Shown: positions 1-8,898, numbered from the stretch's first letter. The stretch is 64,000 nt of DNA from an uncultured Nitrosomonas sp. (GCA_902826055.1 CADEDJ010000009.1:1-64000); one strand, 5' to 3'. Notes: a model not told the origin generated them from the sequence alone. Made by a program: numbers and translations.

Positions 1-53
1 ATCGTCCCGACATTTACGTGTGGCTTCGACCGCTCAAATTTACTCTTTGCCAT
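1..53 (-). CDS. tuf: Elongation factor Tu, N-terminal fragment (runs off window)
   Basis: The minus strand from 53 down reads MAKSKFERSKPHVNVGT, the standard proteobacterial EF-Tu N-terminus leading into the G1 loop. The rest lies outside the window. EF-Tu is the GTPase that carries aminoacyl-tRNA to the ribosome. A run of G on the coding strand just upstream (C run at about 59-67) can act as the ribosome binding site. The gene follows three tRNA genes on the same strand, the classic tRNA-tufB arrangement, so it is probably co-transcribed with them from the promoter at 480-508. Confidence 0.9.
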   Translation of the reverse strand, partial: MAKSKFERSKPHVNVGT

Positions 54-108
54 GACTGCCCCCCCCCTTTTTTGTGCCTTTAACCCTATCAGCTTATCAT
101 ATAACCTA

Positions 109-183
<75 letters not shown>

Positions 184-214
184 AAGCATAAAAAAATAAA
201 AAACCCATTAGAAC

Positions 215-288
215 TGGAGCGGGTGAAGGGAATCGAACCCTCGTCGTAAGCTTGGAAGGCTTCTGCTCTACCATTGAGCTACACCCGC
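215..288 (-). tRNA. tRNA-Gly (TCC anticodon)
   Basis: A complete 74-nt tRNA on the minus strand: acceptor GCGGGTG pairs with CACCCGC, the T loop is GGTTCGATTCC, and CCA is encoded (215-217). The anticodon loop CTTCCAA gives TCC, reading glycine GGA/GGG codons. It is the middle member of the Tyr-Gly-Thr array. Confidence 0.96.
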
Positions 289-379
289 GCTACAAACCCT
301 ATGAGAAAGCGAAAAATCGATCCGCCAAAGCAGAACATCCATTCCCTAAAGCCAATTTACTACTATACTACTTCCTAAC

Positions 380-465
<86 letters not shown>

Positions 466-479
466 AAACGAAACTCGCG

Positions 480-508
480 ATTATGAATATTTTGCGCTCA
501 TAAGTCAA
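480..508 (-). promoter_or_regulatory. Sigma-70-type promoter of the tRNA-Tyr/Gly/Thr-tuf cluster
   Basis: On the minus strand TTGACT (508-503) is followed by exactly 17 nt and then CATAAT (485-480). The bases just after the -10 box are CGCGAG, a GC-rich discriminator typical of stable-RNA promoters under stringent (ppGpp) control. The mature tRNA-Tyr 5' end lies about 14 nt downstream of the -10 box. The boxes are read directly. Stringent control is inferred. Confidence 0.8.
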
Positions 509-614
509 ACTAGTTTGCAGTTCCAAATCTCGCAAAACTACGATAATGACAACCCAACCCTCACAAATTATTTTTTATAATGTTTTTTTAATTATATTTG
601 GGCAAAAATTTTAA

Positions 615-1592
615 TTATGACAATCGAATTCTCGGATCAACAAAAGTATAAGATATGTCTGTTAGTATCAGTCCAACTATATACAGCATTGAACCAAGAA
701 AAACCATCGCTCTTACAACCGCAAAATCCTGTGAATTAATCGCATCAATGGTATAACTGCCGAGTCCGGGAATTCCAAAAAAAGATTCAACCAACAAGCT
801 ACCCAGAAACAATAGAGGTATCACTACAACAGCACCCGTCAAAATTGGAATCATTGCATTTTTTAGTACATGCTTAAATAAAATAATGTGCTCAGACATT
901 CCTTTTGCTCTGGCGGTGCGCACATAATCCTTATTCATCTCTTCCAAGAAAATTGTACGATACCAACGAATACTACTTCCAGCGCTACTTACCACCCCAA
1001 TTAAAATAGGCAACACTAGAAACTTTCCAGCATCTAACCCAACTCCATAACCAGAAATAGGCACCAAATGCCATAACTTACTGACTAAAAATTGCCCGGT
1101 AATAATATAAAACAAACTGGAAATTGACATCAGCGCAACACAAAAAACAACTCCCCAGAAATCAATGTAAGTGGCACGAAAAAAAACCATCAATAACGCA
1201 AAAGTGATATACACGATCAAACCAAGAACAAAAACAGGAAGTGCAATCGCCAAACTGGGTAGCATGCGCGATTTGATTTCTTGAGAAATATCGCGGCCAT
1301 CGTCCGCTCGTCCAAAATCAAATGCAAACATTGCTACTGATTTTTCAAAAAAAATTGTTTCGGTTAGCATTCTTAGTCCAGCTTCTTTTGAATTAACAAG
1401 TAGCGGCTTATCATAGCCACGTTCATACTTCCATTTTTCAATCGCTTCTGGCGTAACATACTTAATACCCAATTGCATGCGCGCCATATCGTCAGGAGTA
1501 TTGACTACAAAAAACAAAATAAAAGTAATGAGATTGACTCCTATAAGAATCGGTATAGCATACAAAGTACGTCGAAAAATATAGCCGAGCAT
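615..1592 (-). CDS. Peptide/nickel-type ABC transporter permease (DppB/OppB/YejB family)
   Basis: A 325-residue inner membrane permease. It starts with the family's N-terminal helix (MLGYIFRRTLYAIPILIGV) and has a periplasmic stretch around residues 30-105, five further membrane segments, and the EAA coupling loop near residues 220-250 (MNKDYVRTARAKGMSE followed by HVLKNAMIPI). The C-terminus VDPRI is typical and intact. The gene lies 18 bp downstream of a solute-binding protein gene on the same strand, so the two form one operon. The second permease and the ATPases that normally complete such a transporter are not here, because tRNA genes follow. The substrate is probably a short peptide, but this is not shown by the sequence. 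Confidence 0.85.
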   Translation of the reverse strand: MLGYIFRRTLYAIPILIGVNLITFILFFVVNTPDDMARMQLGIKYVTPEAIEKWKYERGYDKPLLVNSKEAGLRMLTETIFFEKSVAMFAFDFGRADDGRDISQEIKSRMLPSLAIALPVFVLGLIVYITFALLMVFFRATYIDFWGVVFCVALMSISSLFYIITGQFLVSKLWHLVPISGYGVGLDAGKFLVLPILIGVVSSAGSSIRWYRTIFLEEMNKDYVRTARAKGMSEHIILFKHVLKNAMIPILTGAVVVIPLLFLGSLLVESFFGIPGLGSYTIDAINSQDFAVVRAMVFLGSMLYIVGLILTDISYTFVDPRIRLS

Positions 1593-1610
1593 GACTATCT
1601 AACCATCCGC

Positions 1611-3809
1611 TTAAGTTGATATCTCACCGTTGACCGCTGCGCTACTTTCACGGCGATAAAAATTTGTGGCAGCGGGAATAAAGCAGATGATCAGCAAAAT
1701 AAATGCGCTACCAATTGGCCATAACACGGGATCATTCCATTCCTGCCTCCTTTGCTCCCGCTGATTGGCATCAATTTTGAAATATTTTAAGTTGTTGTTT
1801 GAAATTCGATTAGGCTTAATGTTTTGGTACCATGAATGATACAGTCCGTAGTCTTTCGGATGATATCCCCACAACCAAGGTGCATCGAAGCGCAATATCT
1901 CCAGCATTCGATCAATTATTTGTTGCCGCTTTGCTCCATCTTGCATATCCTTCATCTGTTCAAACAATTGATTATATTCTGCATTATCATAGTTTGCAGC
2001 ATTTTCACCACTGTTACCTACTTTACGCTGCGGTCCATATAACAAGAAAAGAAAATTCTCCGGGTCAGGATAGTCTGCGTTCCAACCCCATTCAAAAATC
2101 TGCGCATTTCCCTTACGGATTTTATCTTGAAAGCGATTGTAATCCGTACTTCTAATTACTAACTGTATGTTTAACTTATTAAATTGCTTACGCATCCAAT
2201 CAAGCTTGGATCGGTCATCGGAGCTGCGAGCAGTAACGTCAAAATACAAAATTAATGGCGCACCTGTTTTTTGATCGATTCCATTCGGATAACCTGCTTC
2301 GGCTAGCAACGCCCTTGCAACTTGAATGGGTTTTCGTCGTGGCTGATCGTTAATCCAATTATAGACTACTGGATTAATACCTTGCTCTCCGTCACGATAA
2401 CCTGCAATACCGGGTGCAATCGGACTCTGAGCGGGTAATCCACGGCCATTCGCAAAAATAGAAATAAACTCTTCATAATCCACAGCAATTGAAATCGCCT
2501 GCCGTAATTTTCTTGCCGAATCCCGCTGAAACTTGTTACCACCATCCCCTACTATAGGGTCGAGCATGTTAAAACCCATATAATATGTTGACACCGCGAC
2601 GGTAGTTTCCAATCTTATGCCTTGCGCAGCCATTTCATCCGTAACAGTTGCTTCTCCTTGTCCGACCAACTGCACAGCTTGATCAAAACTGTCCGAACCA
2701 ATTCCGGTGGCATCATAATATCCCTGCAAAAATTTATTCCAGCGCGGGATACTCTCTTTCTCACGGGTAAAAACTACTTTATCGATAAAAGGTAATTTTT
2801 TTTCCGCATCGCTCAACAAGCCATTCTCTTCATCTTCCGGCATACCTTCAGAAGGATAATACTCCTCATGAAAGTTTGGGTTTCTTTGCAATATCATCCT
2901 CAAATTGGGGTTATTCTCCGTTAGCATATACGGACCAGTACCAACGGGATACCAATCTAAGGTAATATTTTTTTGTATTAATCCTTGCTGCGAATAAAAC
3001 GAATCGGCTTCCCAAGGAATGGGTGCAAAAAACGGCATGGCCAGCCAGTAAAGAAATTGCGGATATATTCCTTTGATTTTTATACGATAGGTATAGATAT
3101 CGATTAATTCTACTCCTTCCAGTGGATATTTTCTTAAATCGAGAAACGCTTTGCCTGGCATTTGCTCTTGATCCATCTGCTTTAATACCTCTGCATACTC
3201 CCTTAATCCTACAATATAGTCCGCCATCAAACCGTAAATGGGTGAATGTAATCGGGGATGTGCCAATCGCTTAATTTGGTAAATATAATCTTCCGCTGTC
3301 AGTTCTCGTGTAGCGGTTTTTGGAAAATCCGACAGTTCAGTTATCAATCTTAATTCTTGATCACTCAGATGGTGGTACTGCCAACTATCCTGTTCTTTTT
3401 TAACAAATGCTGGGTGGGGCTGATAGAAAATTCCAGGCTTTATGGATACCTCATAAACACTGTAGGCAATATCGGCGGGTTGAGCATCATCGGATAATTG
3501 ATGACCTTCGCCATTAAAAATCTTAGTGATTGGCACCTCTCTTGCTGTTAAAGGCATAAGAGTAAATGGCCTTTTCAAATAATGATATTGGAGCGGCGGT
3601 TCATAAATTTGCGCTGTAAATTGAATTTCGTTAGAGCTGTAAGATTGCACTGGATCAAGATGCTTTGGTCGCTCGCTGAATACGTTATACAGAATGTTTT
3701 TTTCCGTATCTTCCGCAGTGTAAGGATTGTTCCAGCCACTTTCCCCACAGCCAGCTAATAACACTAGTAACAATAGCGACGACACACATGAAGCAATTAT
3801 CTTTGTCAT
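1611..3809 (-). CDS. Family 5 extracellular solute-binding lipoprotein of a peptide ABC transporter
   Basis: About 732 residues from the ATG at 3809, chosen because it gives a clean lipoprotein signal (MTKIIASCVSS, then LLAGC with the lipobox cysteine near residue 21). A longer in-frame start exists but would bury the signal. The body has the SBP_bac_5 style: SFDQAVQ, an ARKLRQAISIAVDYEEF core and a C-terminal FEWGWNADYPDPENFLFLLYGP segment. It is unusually long for the family (usually 500-550 residues). It also ends with an apparent membrane helix (about residues 700-720, WPIGSAFILLIICFIPA), so it may be anchored at both ends. It is co-oriented with the permease downstream and divergent from fabI. 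Confidence 0.8.
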   Translation of the reverse strand: MTKIIASCVSSLLLLVLLAGCGESGWNNPYTAEDTEKNILYNVFSERPKHLDPVQSYSSNEIQFTAQIYEPPLQYHYLKRPFTLMPLTAREVPITKIFNGEGHQLSDDAQPADIAYSVYEVSIKPGIFYQPHPAFVKKEQDSWQYHHLSDQELRLITELSDFPKTATRELTAEDYIYQIKRLAHPRLHSPIYGLMADYIVGLREYAEVLKQMDQEQMPGKAFLDLRKYPLEGVELIDIYTYRIKIKGIYPQFLYWLAMPFFAPIPWEADSFYSQQGLIQKNITLDWYPVGTGPYMLTENNPNLRMILQRNPNFHEEYYPSEGMPEDEENGLLSDAEKKLPFIDKVVFTREKESIPRWNKFLQGYYDATGIGSDSFDQAVQLVGQGEATVTDEMAAQGIRLETTVAVSTYYMGFNMLDPIVGDGGNKFQRDSARKLRQAISIAVDYEEFISIFANGRGLPAQSPIAPGIAGYRDGEQGINPVVYNWINDQPRRKPIQVARALLAEAGYPNGIDQKTGAPLILYFDVTARSSDDRSKLDWMRKQFNKLNIQLVIRSTDYNRFQDKIRKGNAQIFEWGWNADYPDPENFLFLLYGPQRKVGNSGENAANYDNAEYNQLFEQMKDMQDGAKRQQIIDRMLEILRFDAPWLWGYHPKDYGLYHSWYQNIKPNRISNNNLKYFKIDANQREQRRQEWNDPVLWPIGSAFILLIICFIPAATNFYRRESSAAVNGEIST

Positions 3810-3905
3810 TGCAAATAACCCATAAAATCTCTCAAAGTAAGTTACGACTGAATAACATCTTATAACGGCTAACCCTAACAACTCCAACTTATTCTAGCCA
3901 TCAGC

Positions 3906-3911
3906 TATAAT
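3906..3911 (+). promoter_or_regulatory. Possible -10 box for fabI
   Basis: A perfect TATAAT lies 34 nt before the fabI start codon in the divergent gap between the solute-binding protein gene and fabI. No convincing -35 hexamer is seen 16-18 nt upstream, so the call rests on the -10 box and its position. Confidence 0.35.
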
Positions 3912-3944
3912 TGGCCAATTATCTAAATTTTACAAGGAAGTTTT

Positions 3945-4730
3945 ATGGGATTTCTTGCCAATAAACGCGTACTCATTACCGGTCTTCTCAGCAATCGCTC
4001 TATAGCTTTCGGGATTGCCAAAGCAATGAAACGTGAAGGCGCAATTTTAGCATTTACCTATCAAGGGGAAGAATTACGTGAGCGCGTCGTAAAGTTAGCT
4101 GCTGAATTTGACAGCAATCTGCTATTTCCTTGTGATGTAGCAAATGATAACGAAATTACGTCATGCTTTGAAAGCTTACAAAAACATTGGGATGGCCTGG
4201 ATTGCATTATCCATTCCATTGCGTTTGCTCCACGCGATGCATTAACTGGCGATTACCTGGAAAGTGTCAATAGAGAAGCTTTTCGCATTGCCCATGACAT
4301 CAGTTCATACAGTTTCTCCGCACTTGCCAAAGCAGCACTGCCTTTAATGCAAAATAGAAACGCTTCACTTTTGACGCTGAGCTACTTGGGCGCAATCCGA
4401 GTTATGCCGAGCTACAATGTCATGGGATTGGCTAAAGCCAGCCTTGAAGCCAATGTCCGCTTCATGGCTTCGAGTCTCGGGCCGAAGGGAATACGAGTCA
4501 ACGCAATTTCCGCCGGCCCTATTAAAACGCTAGCGGCTTCCGGCATTGGAAATTTTGGCAAATTATTGGGCTACACTGAAAAAGTTTCGCCCTTGCGCCG
4601 CAATGTCACAACTGATGAAGTGGGTAATGTTGCCGCTTTCTTGTGCAGCGACCTTGCCAGCGGCATTACCGGAGAAATCACATACGTTGATGCCGGCTTT
4701 AATACTGTTGCATTTGATCTCATCGATTAA
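3945..4730 (+). CDS. fabI: Enoyl-[acyl-carrier-protein] reductase (NADH)
   Basis: A 261-residue short-chain dehydrogenase-fold enzyme that reduces trans-2-enoyl-ACP in the last step of the type II fatty acid elongation cycle. The N-terminal [15 protein letters not shown] is the FabI form of the dinucleotide loop. The catalytic set corresponding to E. coli Tyr146/Tyr156/Lys163 is present as Tyr147, Tyr157 and Lys164, and [13 protein letters not shown] follows. Length matches the family. A strong ribosome site AAGGAAG precedes the ATG. It is a single gene, divergent from the ABC transporter operon. Confidence 0.96.
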   Translation: MGFLANKRVLITGLLSNRSIAFGIAKAMKREGAILAFTYQGEELRERVVKLAAEFDSNLLFPCDVANDNEITSCFESLQKHWDGLDCIIHSIAFAPRDALTGDYLESVNREAFRIAHDISSYSFSALAKAALPLMQNRNASLLTLSYLGAIRVMPSYNVMGLAKASLEANVRFMASSLGPKGIRVNAISAGPIKTLAASGIGNFGKLLGYTEKVSPLRRNVTTDEVGNVAAFLCSDLASGITGEITYVDAGFNTVAFDLID

Positions 4731-4813
4731 AAAACACCCATCTTACTTCATTTTAAACCCAGGCCGTGGCTTACTTTCCTTGGTAAAATCAAACAATATT
4801 GTAAGCCCAGCAC

Positions 4814-5317
4814 TTAGCGCGACCAATTAACCCGCAGTAAATTCTCTGCTGGATTATAGTGAAACTCCAGATCGCCTTGATAAGCATGATGAACAGCCTC
4901 CCCTATGCCTCGCGCCAGATGAATATCAGTTGTTGTGATCAATAAAGTTTGATCCTTTTCCTCAGTAGCCATAATGCGCTTCAAGGGATGTTCGGATTTT
5001 TCTTTTTTCTCGAAATTATGAATCAGGCTCAGAATTTCATCGCGATGCGCGCCCAAGAAATCTCCTTCTAAAGTCAAGTATCCGGCCGGAAAGTGATCAA
5101 GATTACGCTGGCAAGCCGGGCAATTATGTTGATGCGCATCAGGCGGCACCGCCAACCATTGCCAGTGCCCTTTATGAAATACCGCATTACACTGTGGACA
5201 AACGGTTGGTTCGGGAAGCTTCTGTTTAATTTTATATGTGTCGTGGATTTTCTCCTGAAAAATGCCATCGTGACGGCTAATATGCTGAAACCCCGGGGGA
5301 GTAATTTTTGTACCCAT
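4814..5317 (-). CDS. Zinc-ribbon protein resembling the BCAM0308 family
   Basis: A 167-residue cytoplasmic protein. The start at 5317 is preferred because the AGAGGAG ribosome site lies 7 nt before it. An ATG two codons upstream would sit too close. CPQC (around residue 41) and CPAC (around residue 68) form a probable zinc ribbon, followed by a conserved LTLEGDFLGAHRDEIL stretch and a C-terminal TTTDIHLARGIGEAVHHAYQG region ending in NLLRVNW. I associate this pattern with proteins called BCAM0308 family. No function is known to me. It is convergent with fabI and carries no signal peptide. Confidence 0.7.
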   Translation of the reverse strand: MGTKITPPGFQHISRHDGIFQEKIHDTYKIKQKLPEPTVCPQCNAVFHKGHWQWLAVPPDAHQHNCPACQRNLDHFPAGYLTLEGDFLGAHRDEILSLIHNFEKKEKSEHPLKRIMATEEKDQTLLITTTDIHLARGIGEAVHHAYQGDLEFHYNPAENLLRVNWSR

Positions 5318-5973
5318 GATCATTCTCCTCTCATCTATGTAATATTTTTAATATGCATTGGTTGCTTTCAATATTTTAATGATCTAGCCAAACAATAGTT
5401 TTTATCTTGACCCCTTTGTAAATTTTGTCAAGCGCTTCCATCAATATTCATAGAAGCGATAAACAATGTCTGCATATCCGGCAATCTGTTTAATCGAAGC
5501 ATTCCATCAGTGCAGAGAATAATATCGCTATTTAACTACATGGATTCAATTGGATATGCGTTTGCTCATAACAAGGAAGAAAAGCACATCATATGCAGAT
5601 TCACGCTCACTAACTCTTTCACCGTTTCATCCCCACCGTGGCATATCCATCCCAGCAGCATCTTAATTGGTAGTAACCCAGACAGGCCGGACAACCGGCG
5701 ACATCCGATGATAGCGCATAATGCTGGCTTTCACTGCTTCTACTGCTTCTATCGGTTATTAGTCAAGCAATCCAGGTATCGGGTGTATAGAAACGTTCCG
5801 GGTGTGACTACAGTGCGTGGTATCAACTTCTGAGAAACTCATGACGGTTACTTCAATGACATGATTTAATTTGAGTAAATTTATTATTGAGCCATAAAAA
5901 ACTGCTTTTTCAACAAAAAGCTACTGTCTAATTTGCTATATGCTGCTCCAACAACTATTAATGGGAGAAACAT
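5318..5973. other. Gene-poor interval of about 650 bp
   Basis: No intact gene is supported here. A plus-strand open frame of 107 codons at 5510-5833 has an unnatural composition rich in His, Arg, Cys and Ser, and no ribosome site, so I reject it. The minus strand carries short phosphatase-like fragments (see 5428-5660). The last 120 bp should hold the promoter for the EAL-HDOD gene, but no clear boxes stand out. Confidence 0.6.
5428..5660 (-). pseudogene. Possible remnant of a PP2C-type protein phosphatase gene
   Basis: On the minus strand two pieces resemble PP2C (PPM) phosphatase motifs in the right order. Around 5660-5614 the reading GWICHGGDETVKELV looks like the metal-binding DGMGGH..GE.A segment. 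Around 5532-5428 the reading SDIILCTDGMLRL looks like the late GD.ILLCTDGL motif. They lie only about 30 codons apart instead of about 150, with stops and frame changes between. The similarity is by eye and weak. It could be chance. Confidence 0.3.
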
Positions 5974-7242
5974 ATGGGAGGCTTTTTTCTTGGTAGGCAA
6001 CCAATTCTTGATCGTAACCATAATCTAGTAGCTTTCGAGTTACTTTTCAGACAAGAAGAAACTGAGGAAGCAGCTCATGTTACGGATGATTTGTCAGCTT
6101 CGGCCAATGTCATTGTAAATGCTTACGGCAAATTCGGCATTCACAATGTGTTGGGACAGCAACGCGGCTTCATCAATGCTGATCCCGATCTTATCATGAG
6201 CGACATTATCACTTTACTACCCAGTAGACACATCGTACTAGAAGTCAAAGAATCTGCTTCCATAACACAGGAATTTATGCAGCGCTGCAAGGAATTAAAA
6301 CAAAAAGGCTATCAGTTTGCGCTGGATAATATTGTAGCCATCAATGATAAAGTGGAATTATTGCTGCCTCTGGTCAGTGTCGTAAAAGTCGACATATTGG
6401 CATTGAGTCAAAATGAACTAACCAATCTGGTGACGGAGCTTAATCGCTGGCCAGTCTTATTATTAGCATTGAAAGTTGAAAACCGTGAGCAAGAGGCGCA
6501 TTGCCGGCAATTGGGCTTTCAAATGTTCCAAGGCTATTATTTTGCTAAACCCGAAGTCATGTCAGTAAAACGCGCTGAACCTGGCAAAGCATCACTTTTG
6601 AAGTTGCTATCTTTAACTACACGCGATGATAGTAGCCATGATAATTATGACGATGAAAATAACATTGACGAAATTGAAAAAGAATTTAAACACCTTCCCG
6701 GCTTAAGTTATAACCTGCTGCGCATGGTCAATTCAGGTCACGATAATTTTCCTCAGAAAATTAATTCCATTAAGCAAGCCATTAAGCTAATGGGACTTAA
6801 ACAGTTGCAAAAATGGATACAGCTTTTGCTTTACACATCGAATCAGGCAGAAGACAGCACATTGAATACTGTCACACAAACTGCAGTTACTCGTGGCAAA
6901 TTGATGGAGTTAATCGCTACCATTGAACGCCCTCATGATAAAAATTACCAGGAGCGGGCCTATTTAATTGGCATGTTATCACTGCTGGATGAACTACTCG
7001 GTATCGAAATGCATAAGATAGTCGATAAATTGGGAATCTCTGATGACATGAGCAGAGCATTATTGACTCGTCATGGACGGTTAGGTCAAGCATTGAAATT
7101 AATCGAGGCCAAAGAAAAAGGCGAGACTAGTTCCATACAAACTTTAGTCTCAGAACTGGGTTTTTTGAGCATGAATGAGTTTTCCAATATTGAAACCCAG
7201 GCTCTGGGATGGATCAATCGTATGGGCGAAACGATTAATTGA
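5974..7242 (+). CDS. EAL-HDOD signalling protein (YuxH type), probably enzymatically inactive EAL
   Basis: A 422-residue cytoplasmic protein with an N-terminal EAL-like domain (about residues 1-205) and a C-terminal HDOD domain (about 215-415, LPGLSYNLLRMVNS and INSIKQAIKLMGLKQLQKWI). The EAL signature is replaced by Glu22-Leu-Leu, and the usual DDFGTG loop is absent (ALDNIVAIND instead). It probably binds partners or nucleotide without hydrolysing c-di-GMP. Such proteins affect motility, surface behaviour or stress in other bacteria. The start is preceded by GGGAGAAACAT. It sits 181 bp upstream of cheV, in line with a role near chemotaxis or motility. Confidence 0.85.
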   Translation: MGGFFLGRQPILDRNHNLVAFELLFRQEETEEAAHVTDDLSASANVIVNAYGKFGIHNVLGQQRGFINADPDLIMSDIITLLPSRHIVLEVKESASITQEFMQRCKELKQKGYQFALDNIVAINDKVELLLPLVSVVKVDILALSQNELTNLVTELNRWPVLLLALKVENREQEAHCRQLGFQMFQGYYFAKPEVMSVKRAEPGKASLLKLLSLTTRDDSSHDNYDDENNIDEIEKEFKHLPGLSYNLLRMVNSGHDNFPQKINSIKQAIKLMGLKQLQKWIQLLLYTSNQAEDSTLNTVTQTAVTRGKLMELIATIERPHDKNYQERAYLIGMLSLLDELLGIEMHKIVDKLGISDDMSRALLTRHGRLGQALKLIEAKEKGETSSIQTLVSELGFLSMNEFSNIETQALGWINRMGETIN

Positions 7243-7352
7243 TCTCTCATTTCCCATAGGAAAACTTATATTTGGGCTCTATTTTTTAGGCGATTGCTGG
7301 CTGCATTTTTATACTTTCAGCAATGAAAAAAACCGTTCTACGAATGCACTTA

Positions 7353-7379
7353 TCAAGCTTTTTGCCGCTTAGCCGATAC
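7353..7379 (+). promoter_or_regulatory. FliA (sigma-28) type promoter for cheV
   Basis: TCAAGCTT, 11 nt, then GCCGATAC matches the flagellar sigma-28 consensus TAAAGTTT-N11-GCCGATAA at 6 of 8 and 7 of 8 positions with exact spacing. It ends 44 nt before the cheV start codon, giving a leader of about 38 nt. FliA control of a chemotaxis gene is expected biology. The match is read directly, while usage is inferred. Confidence 0.75.
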
Positions 7380-7423
7380 CCTACACTATTCAATCAAATG
7401 TCAACTACTACGGAGAGTATTCC

Positions 7424-8377
7424 ATGAATCCATCAACATTACACGAAATTGACGAGCGCACTAACTTAACAGCCAGTAACAAATTTGAATTATTACTGTT
7501 CAGATTAGGTGAAGCCCCTGGTACCGGTCACCGCGAATTATTTGGCATTAATGTATTCAAAATTCGTGAAATCTTAGTGATGCCCACTATCACCGCAATT
7601 GCTAATGCTCCAGCAAATGTAATGGGTGTTGCCAACATTCGAGGACAAGTCATTACTGTCATTGACTTACCCAAAGTCGTGGGGTGCACACCTAAAAAAG
7701 GAACTCCGATCCTTCTGGTTACTGAATACGCAAGATCAACGCAAGCTTTCGCGATTGAAGAAGTCAATGAAATTGTACGTCTGGAGTGGAACCAAGTAAT
7801 TGCTGCGGAAGGTAAGGGCGGTGATCTTATTACCAGCATTGCACGGCTCGATGGCAACACGGAAGATTCCAGATTAGCCCAGGTACTCGATGTTGAACAA
7901 ATCTTGCGCGATGTTTTACCTAGCACCGCCGAAAACTTTGTTCCGAATAAAATTGATACGACGTTTAAATTGCCTTCCGGCAAAATTATCTTAGCTGCCG
8001 ACGACTCACCGCTGGCGCGCGGCATGCTTGAAAATACTCTAAAAACACTAAATTTACCTTTTGTCATGACAAAAACTGGGCTTGAAGCTTGGACAAAAAT
8101 TCAATCCATGTCCGATGCAGCTATAGCGGAAGGTAAAACACTTCAAGACAAAGTAGCGCTCGTACTGACCGACTTGGAAATGCCAGAAATGGATGGCTTT
8201 ACACTCACGCGTAATATCAAGAATGACCAGCAATTCAAATCAATTCCGGTGGTCATACATTCATCACTCACCGGTGAAGCTAATGAAAACCATGTTAAAT
8301 CAGTTGGTGCCGACGCCTACGTTGCCAAGTTTGTAGCGGATGAATTGGCTGCGACCATTCAAAGAGTGTTGCAATAA
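7424..8377 (+). CDS. cheV: Chemotaxis protein CheV (CheW-receiver fusion)
   Basis: A 317-residue protein with a CheW-like coupling domain (about residues 20-165; FGINVFKIREIL, GVANIRGQVITVIDL) joined to a response-regulator receiver (about 187-317). Receiver residues are intact: acidic pair Asp193/Asp194, phospho-acceptor Asp250 in LTDLEMPEMDGF, and a conserved Lys near 302. It couples chemoreceptors to CheA and tunes signalling through phosphorylation. It starts after a CGGAGAG ribosome site and has its own FliA-type promoter. A strong hairpin follows at 8421-8453. No other chemotaxis gene is in the window, so it is an outlying member of the flagellar regulon. Confidence 0.93.
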   Translation: MNPSTLHEIDERTNLTASNKFELLLFRLGEAPGTGHRELFGINVFKIREILVMPTITAIANAPANVMGVANIRGQVITVIDLPKVVGCTPKKGTPILLVTEYARSTQAFAIEEVNEIVRLEWNQVIAAEGKGGDLITSIARLDGNTEDSRLAQVLDVEQILRDVLPSTAENFVPNKIDTTFKLPSGKIILAADDSPLARGMLENTLKTLNLPFVMTKTGLEAWTKIQSMSDAAIAEGKTLQDKVALVLTDLEMPEMDGFTLTRNIKNDQQFKSIPVVIHSSLTGEANENHVKSVGADAYVAKFVADELAATIQRVLQ

Positions 8378-8420
8378 TAACCTTGAAGTCGCTGATTCTT
8401 TATACTGATCCAACAATGCA

Positions 8421-8453
8421 TTAGCCGATCCCGTTTCCGATAGGATCGGCTAA
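8421..8453 (+). terminator. Hairpin after cheV
   Basis: A perfect 11-bp inverted repeat, TTAGCCGATCC and GGATCGGCTAA, with an 11-nt loop. It is followed by AT-rich sequence but no clean U tract. It lies between convergent genes and could stop transcription from both sides. Confidence 0.6.
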
Positions 8454-8507
8454 AATTATCTTAGATTTCCGTACTGATCGATATTCAATGACAGTGCCAA
8501 TATAAGC

Positions 8508-8894
8508 TCATAAATCTCCGGTTATTTCACGATAAATGGCTATCATGACAGCATTGTTGTAATCCTGAATGATATCCTGGGATTTAAACAACGCCTTGAG
8601 TTCAACTATGGTGATAGCGATTAGCAGAACCACCCCGGCCAGTGCAAGTCCCGTAAAAAGCAGTATCACACCGAACAGAAATATACTTAAATTGACTAAT
8701 CCCCGTACCCATTTGCCCAGATAAAAATGATGCAATCCGGCAATGAATAAATAATTCAATGTTGCGTAAGTATCGGGATCTTTCAATCGTTGTTCCGTTC
8801 GTTTAAAGAATTGGAATCGCTGCTCCTCCGGTAATTCGCGCACTAATTTCCGGATACGCTCCTCGTCTTCCTGAATTGCTTCTTTAGTTTTCAT
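8508..8894 (-). CDS. Small membrane protein with a TM2-like domain
   Basis: 128 residues. A charged helical N-terminus (about residues 1-40) is followed by a TM2-like hairpin: YLFIAGLHHFYLGKWVRGLVNL and then a hydrophobic run to about residue 100, with a polar tail. The pattern GLH.FYLG resembles the G.HRFYLG core of TM2 proteins. No function is known. It lies 4 bp downstream of the DUF4177 gene and is surely co-transcribed with it. Confidence 0.7.
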   Translation of the reverse strand: MKTKEAIQEDEERIRKLVRELPEEQRFQFFKRTEQRLKDPDTYATLNYLFIAGLHHFYLGKWVRGLVNLSIFLFGVILLFTGLALAGVVLLIAITIVELKALFKSQDIIQDYNNAVMIAIYREITGDL

Positions 8895-8898
8895 TGCA

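Noticed and set aside
1832-2155. Plus-strand frames inside the solute-binding protein gene
   Set aside because: They are antisense shadows of a well-supported gene and lack start signals.
5510-5833. Plus-strand open frame of 107 codons
   Set aside because: Unnatural composition rich in His, Arg, Cys and Ser, no ribosome site, and no resemblance to any family. The opposite strand gives a better, though weak, explanation.
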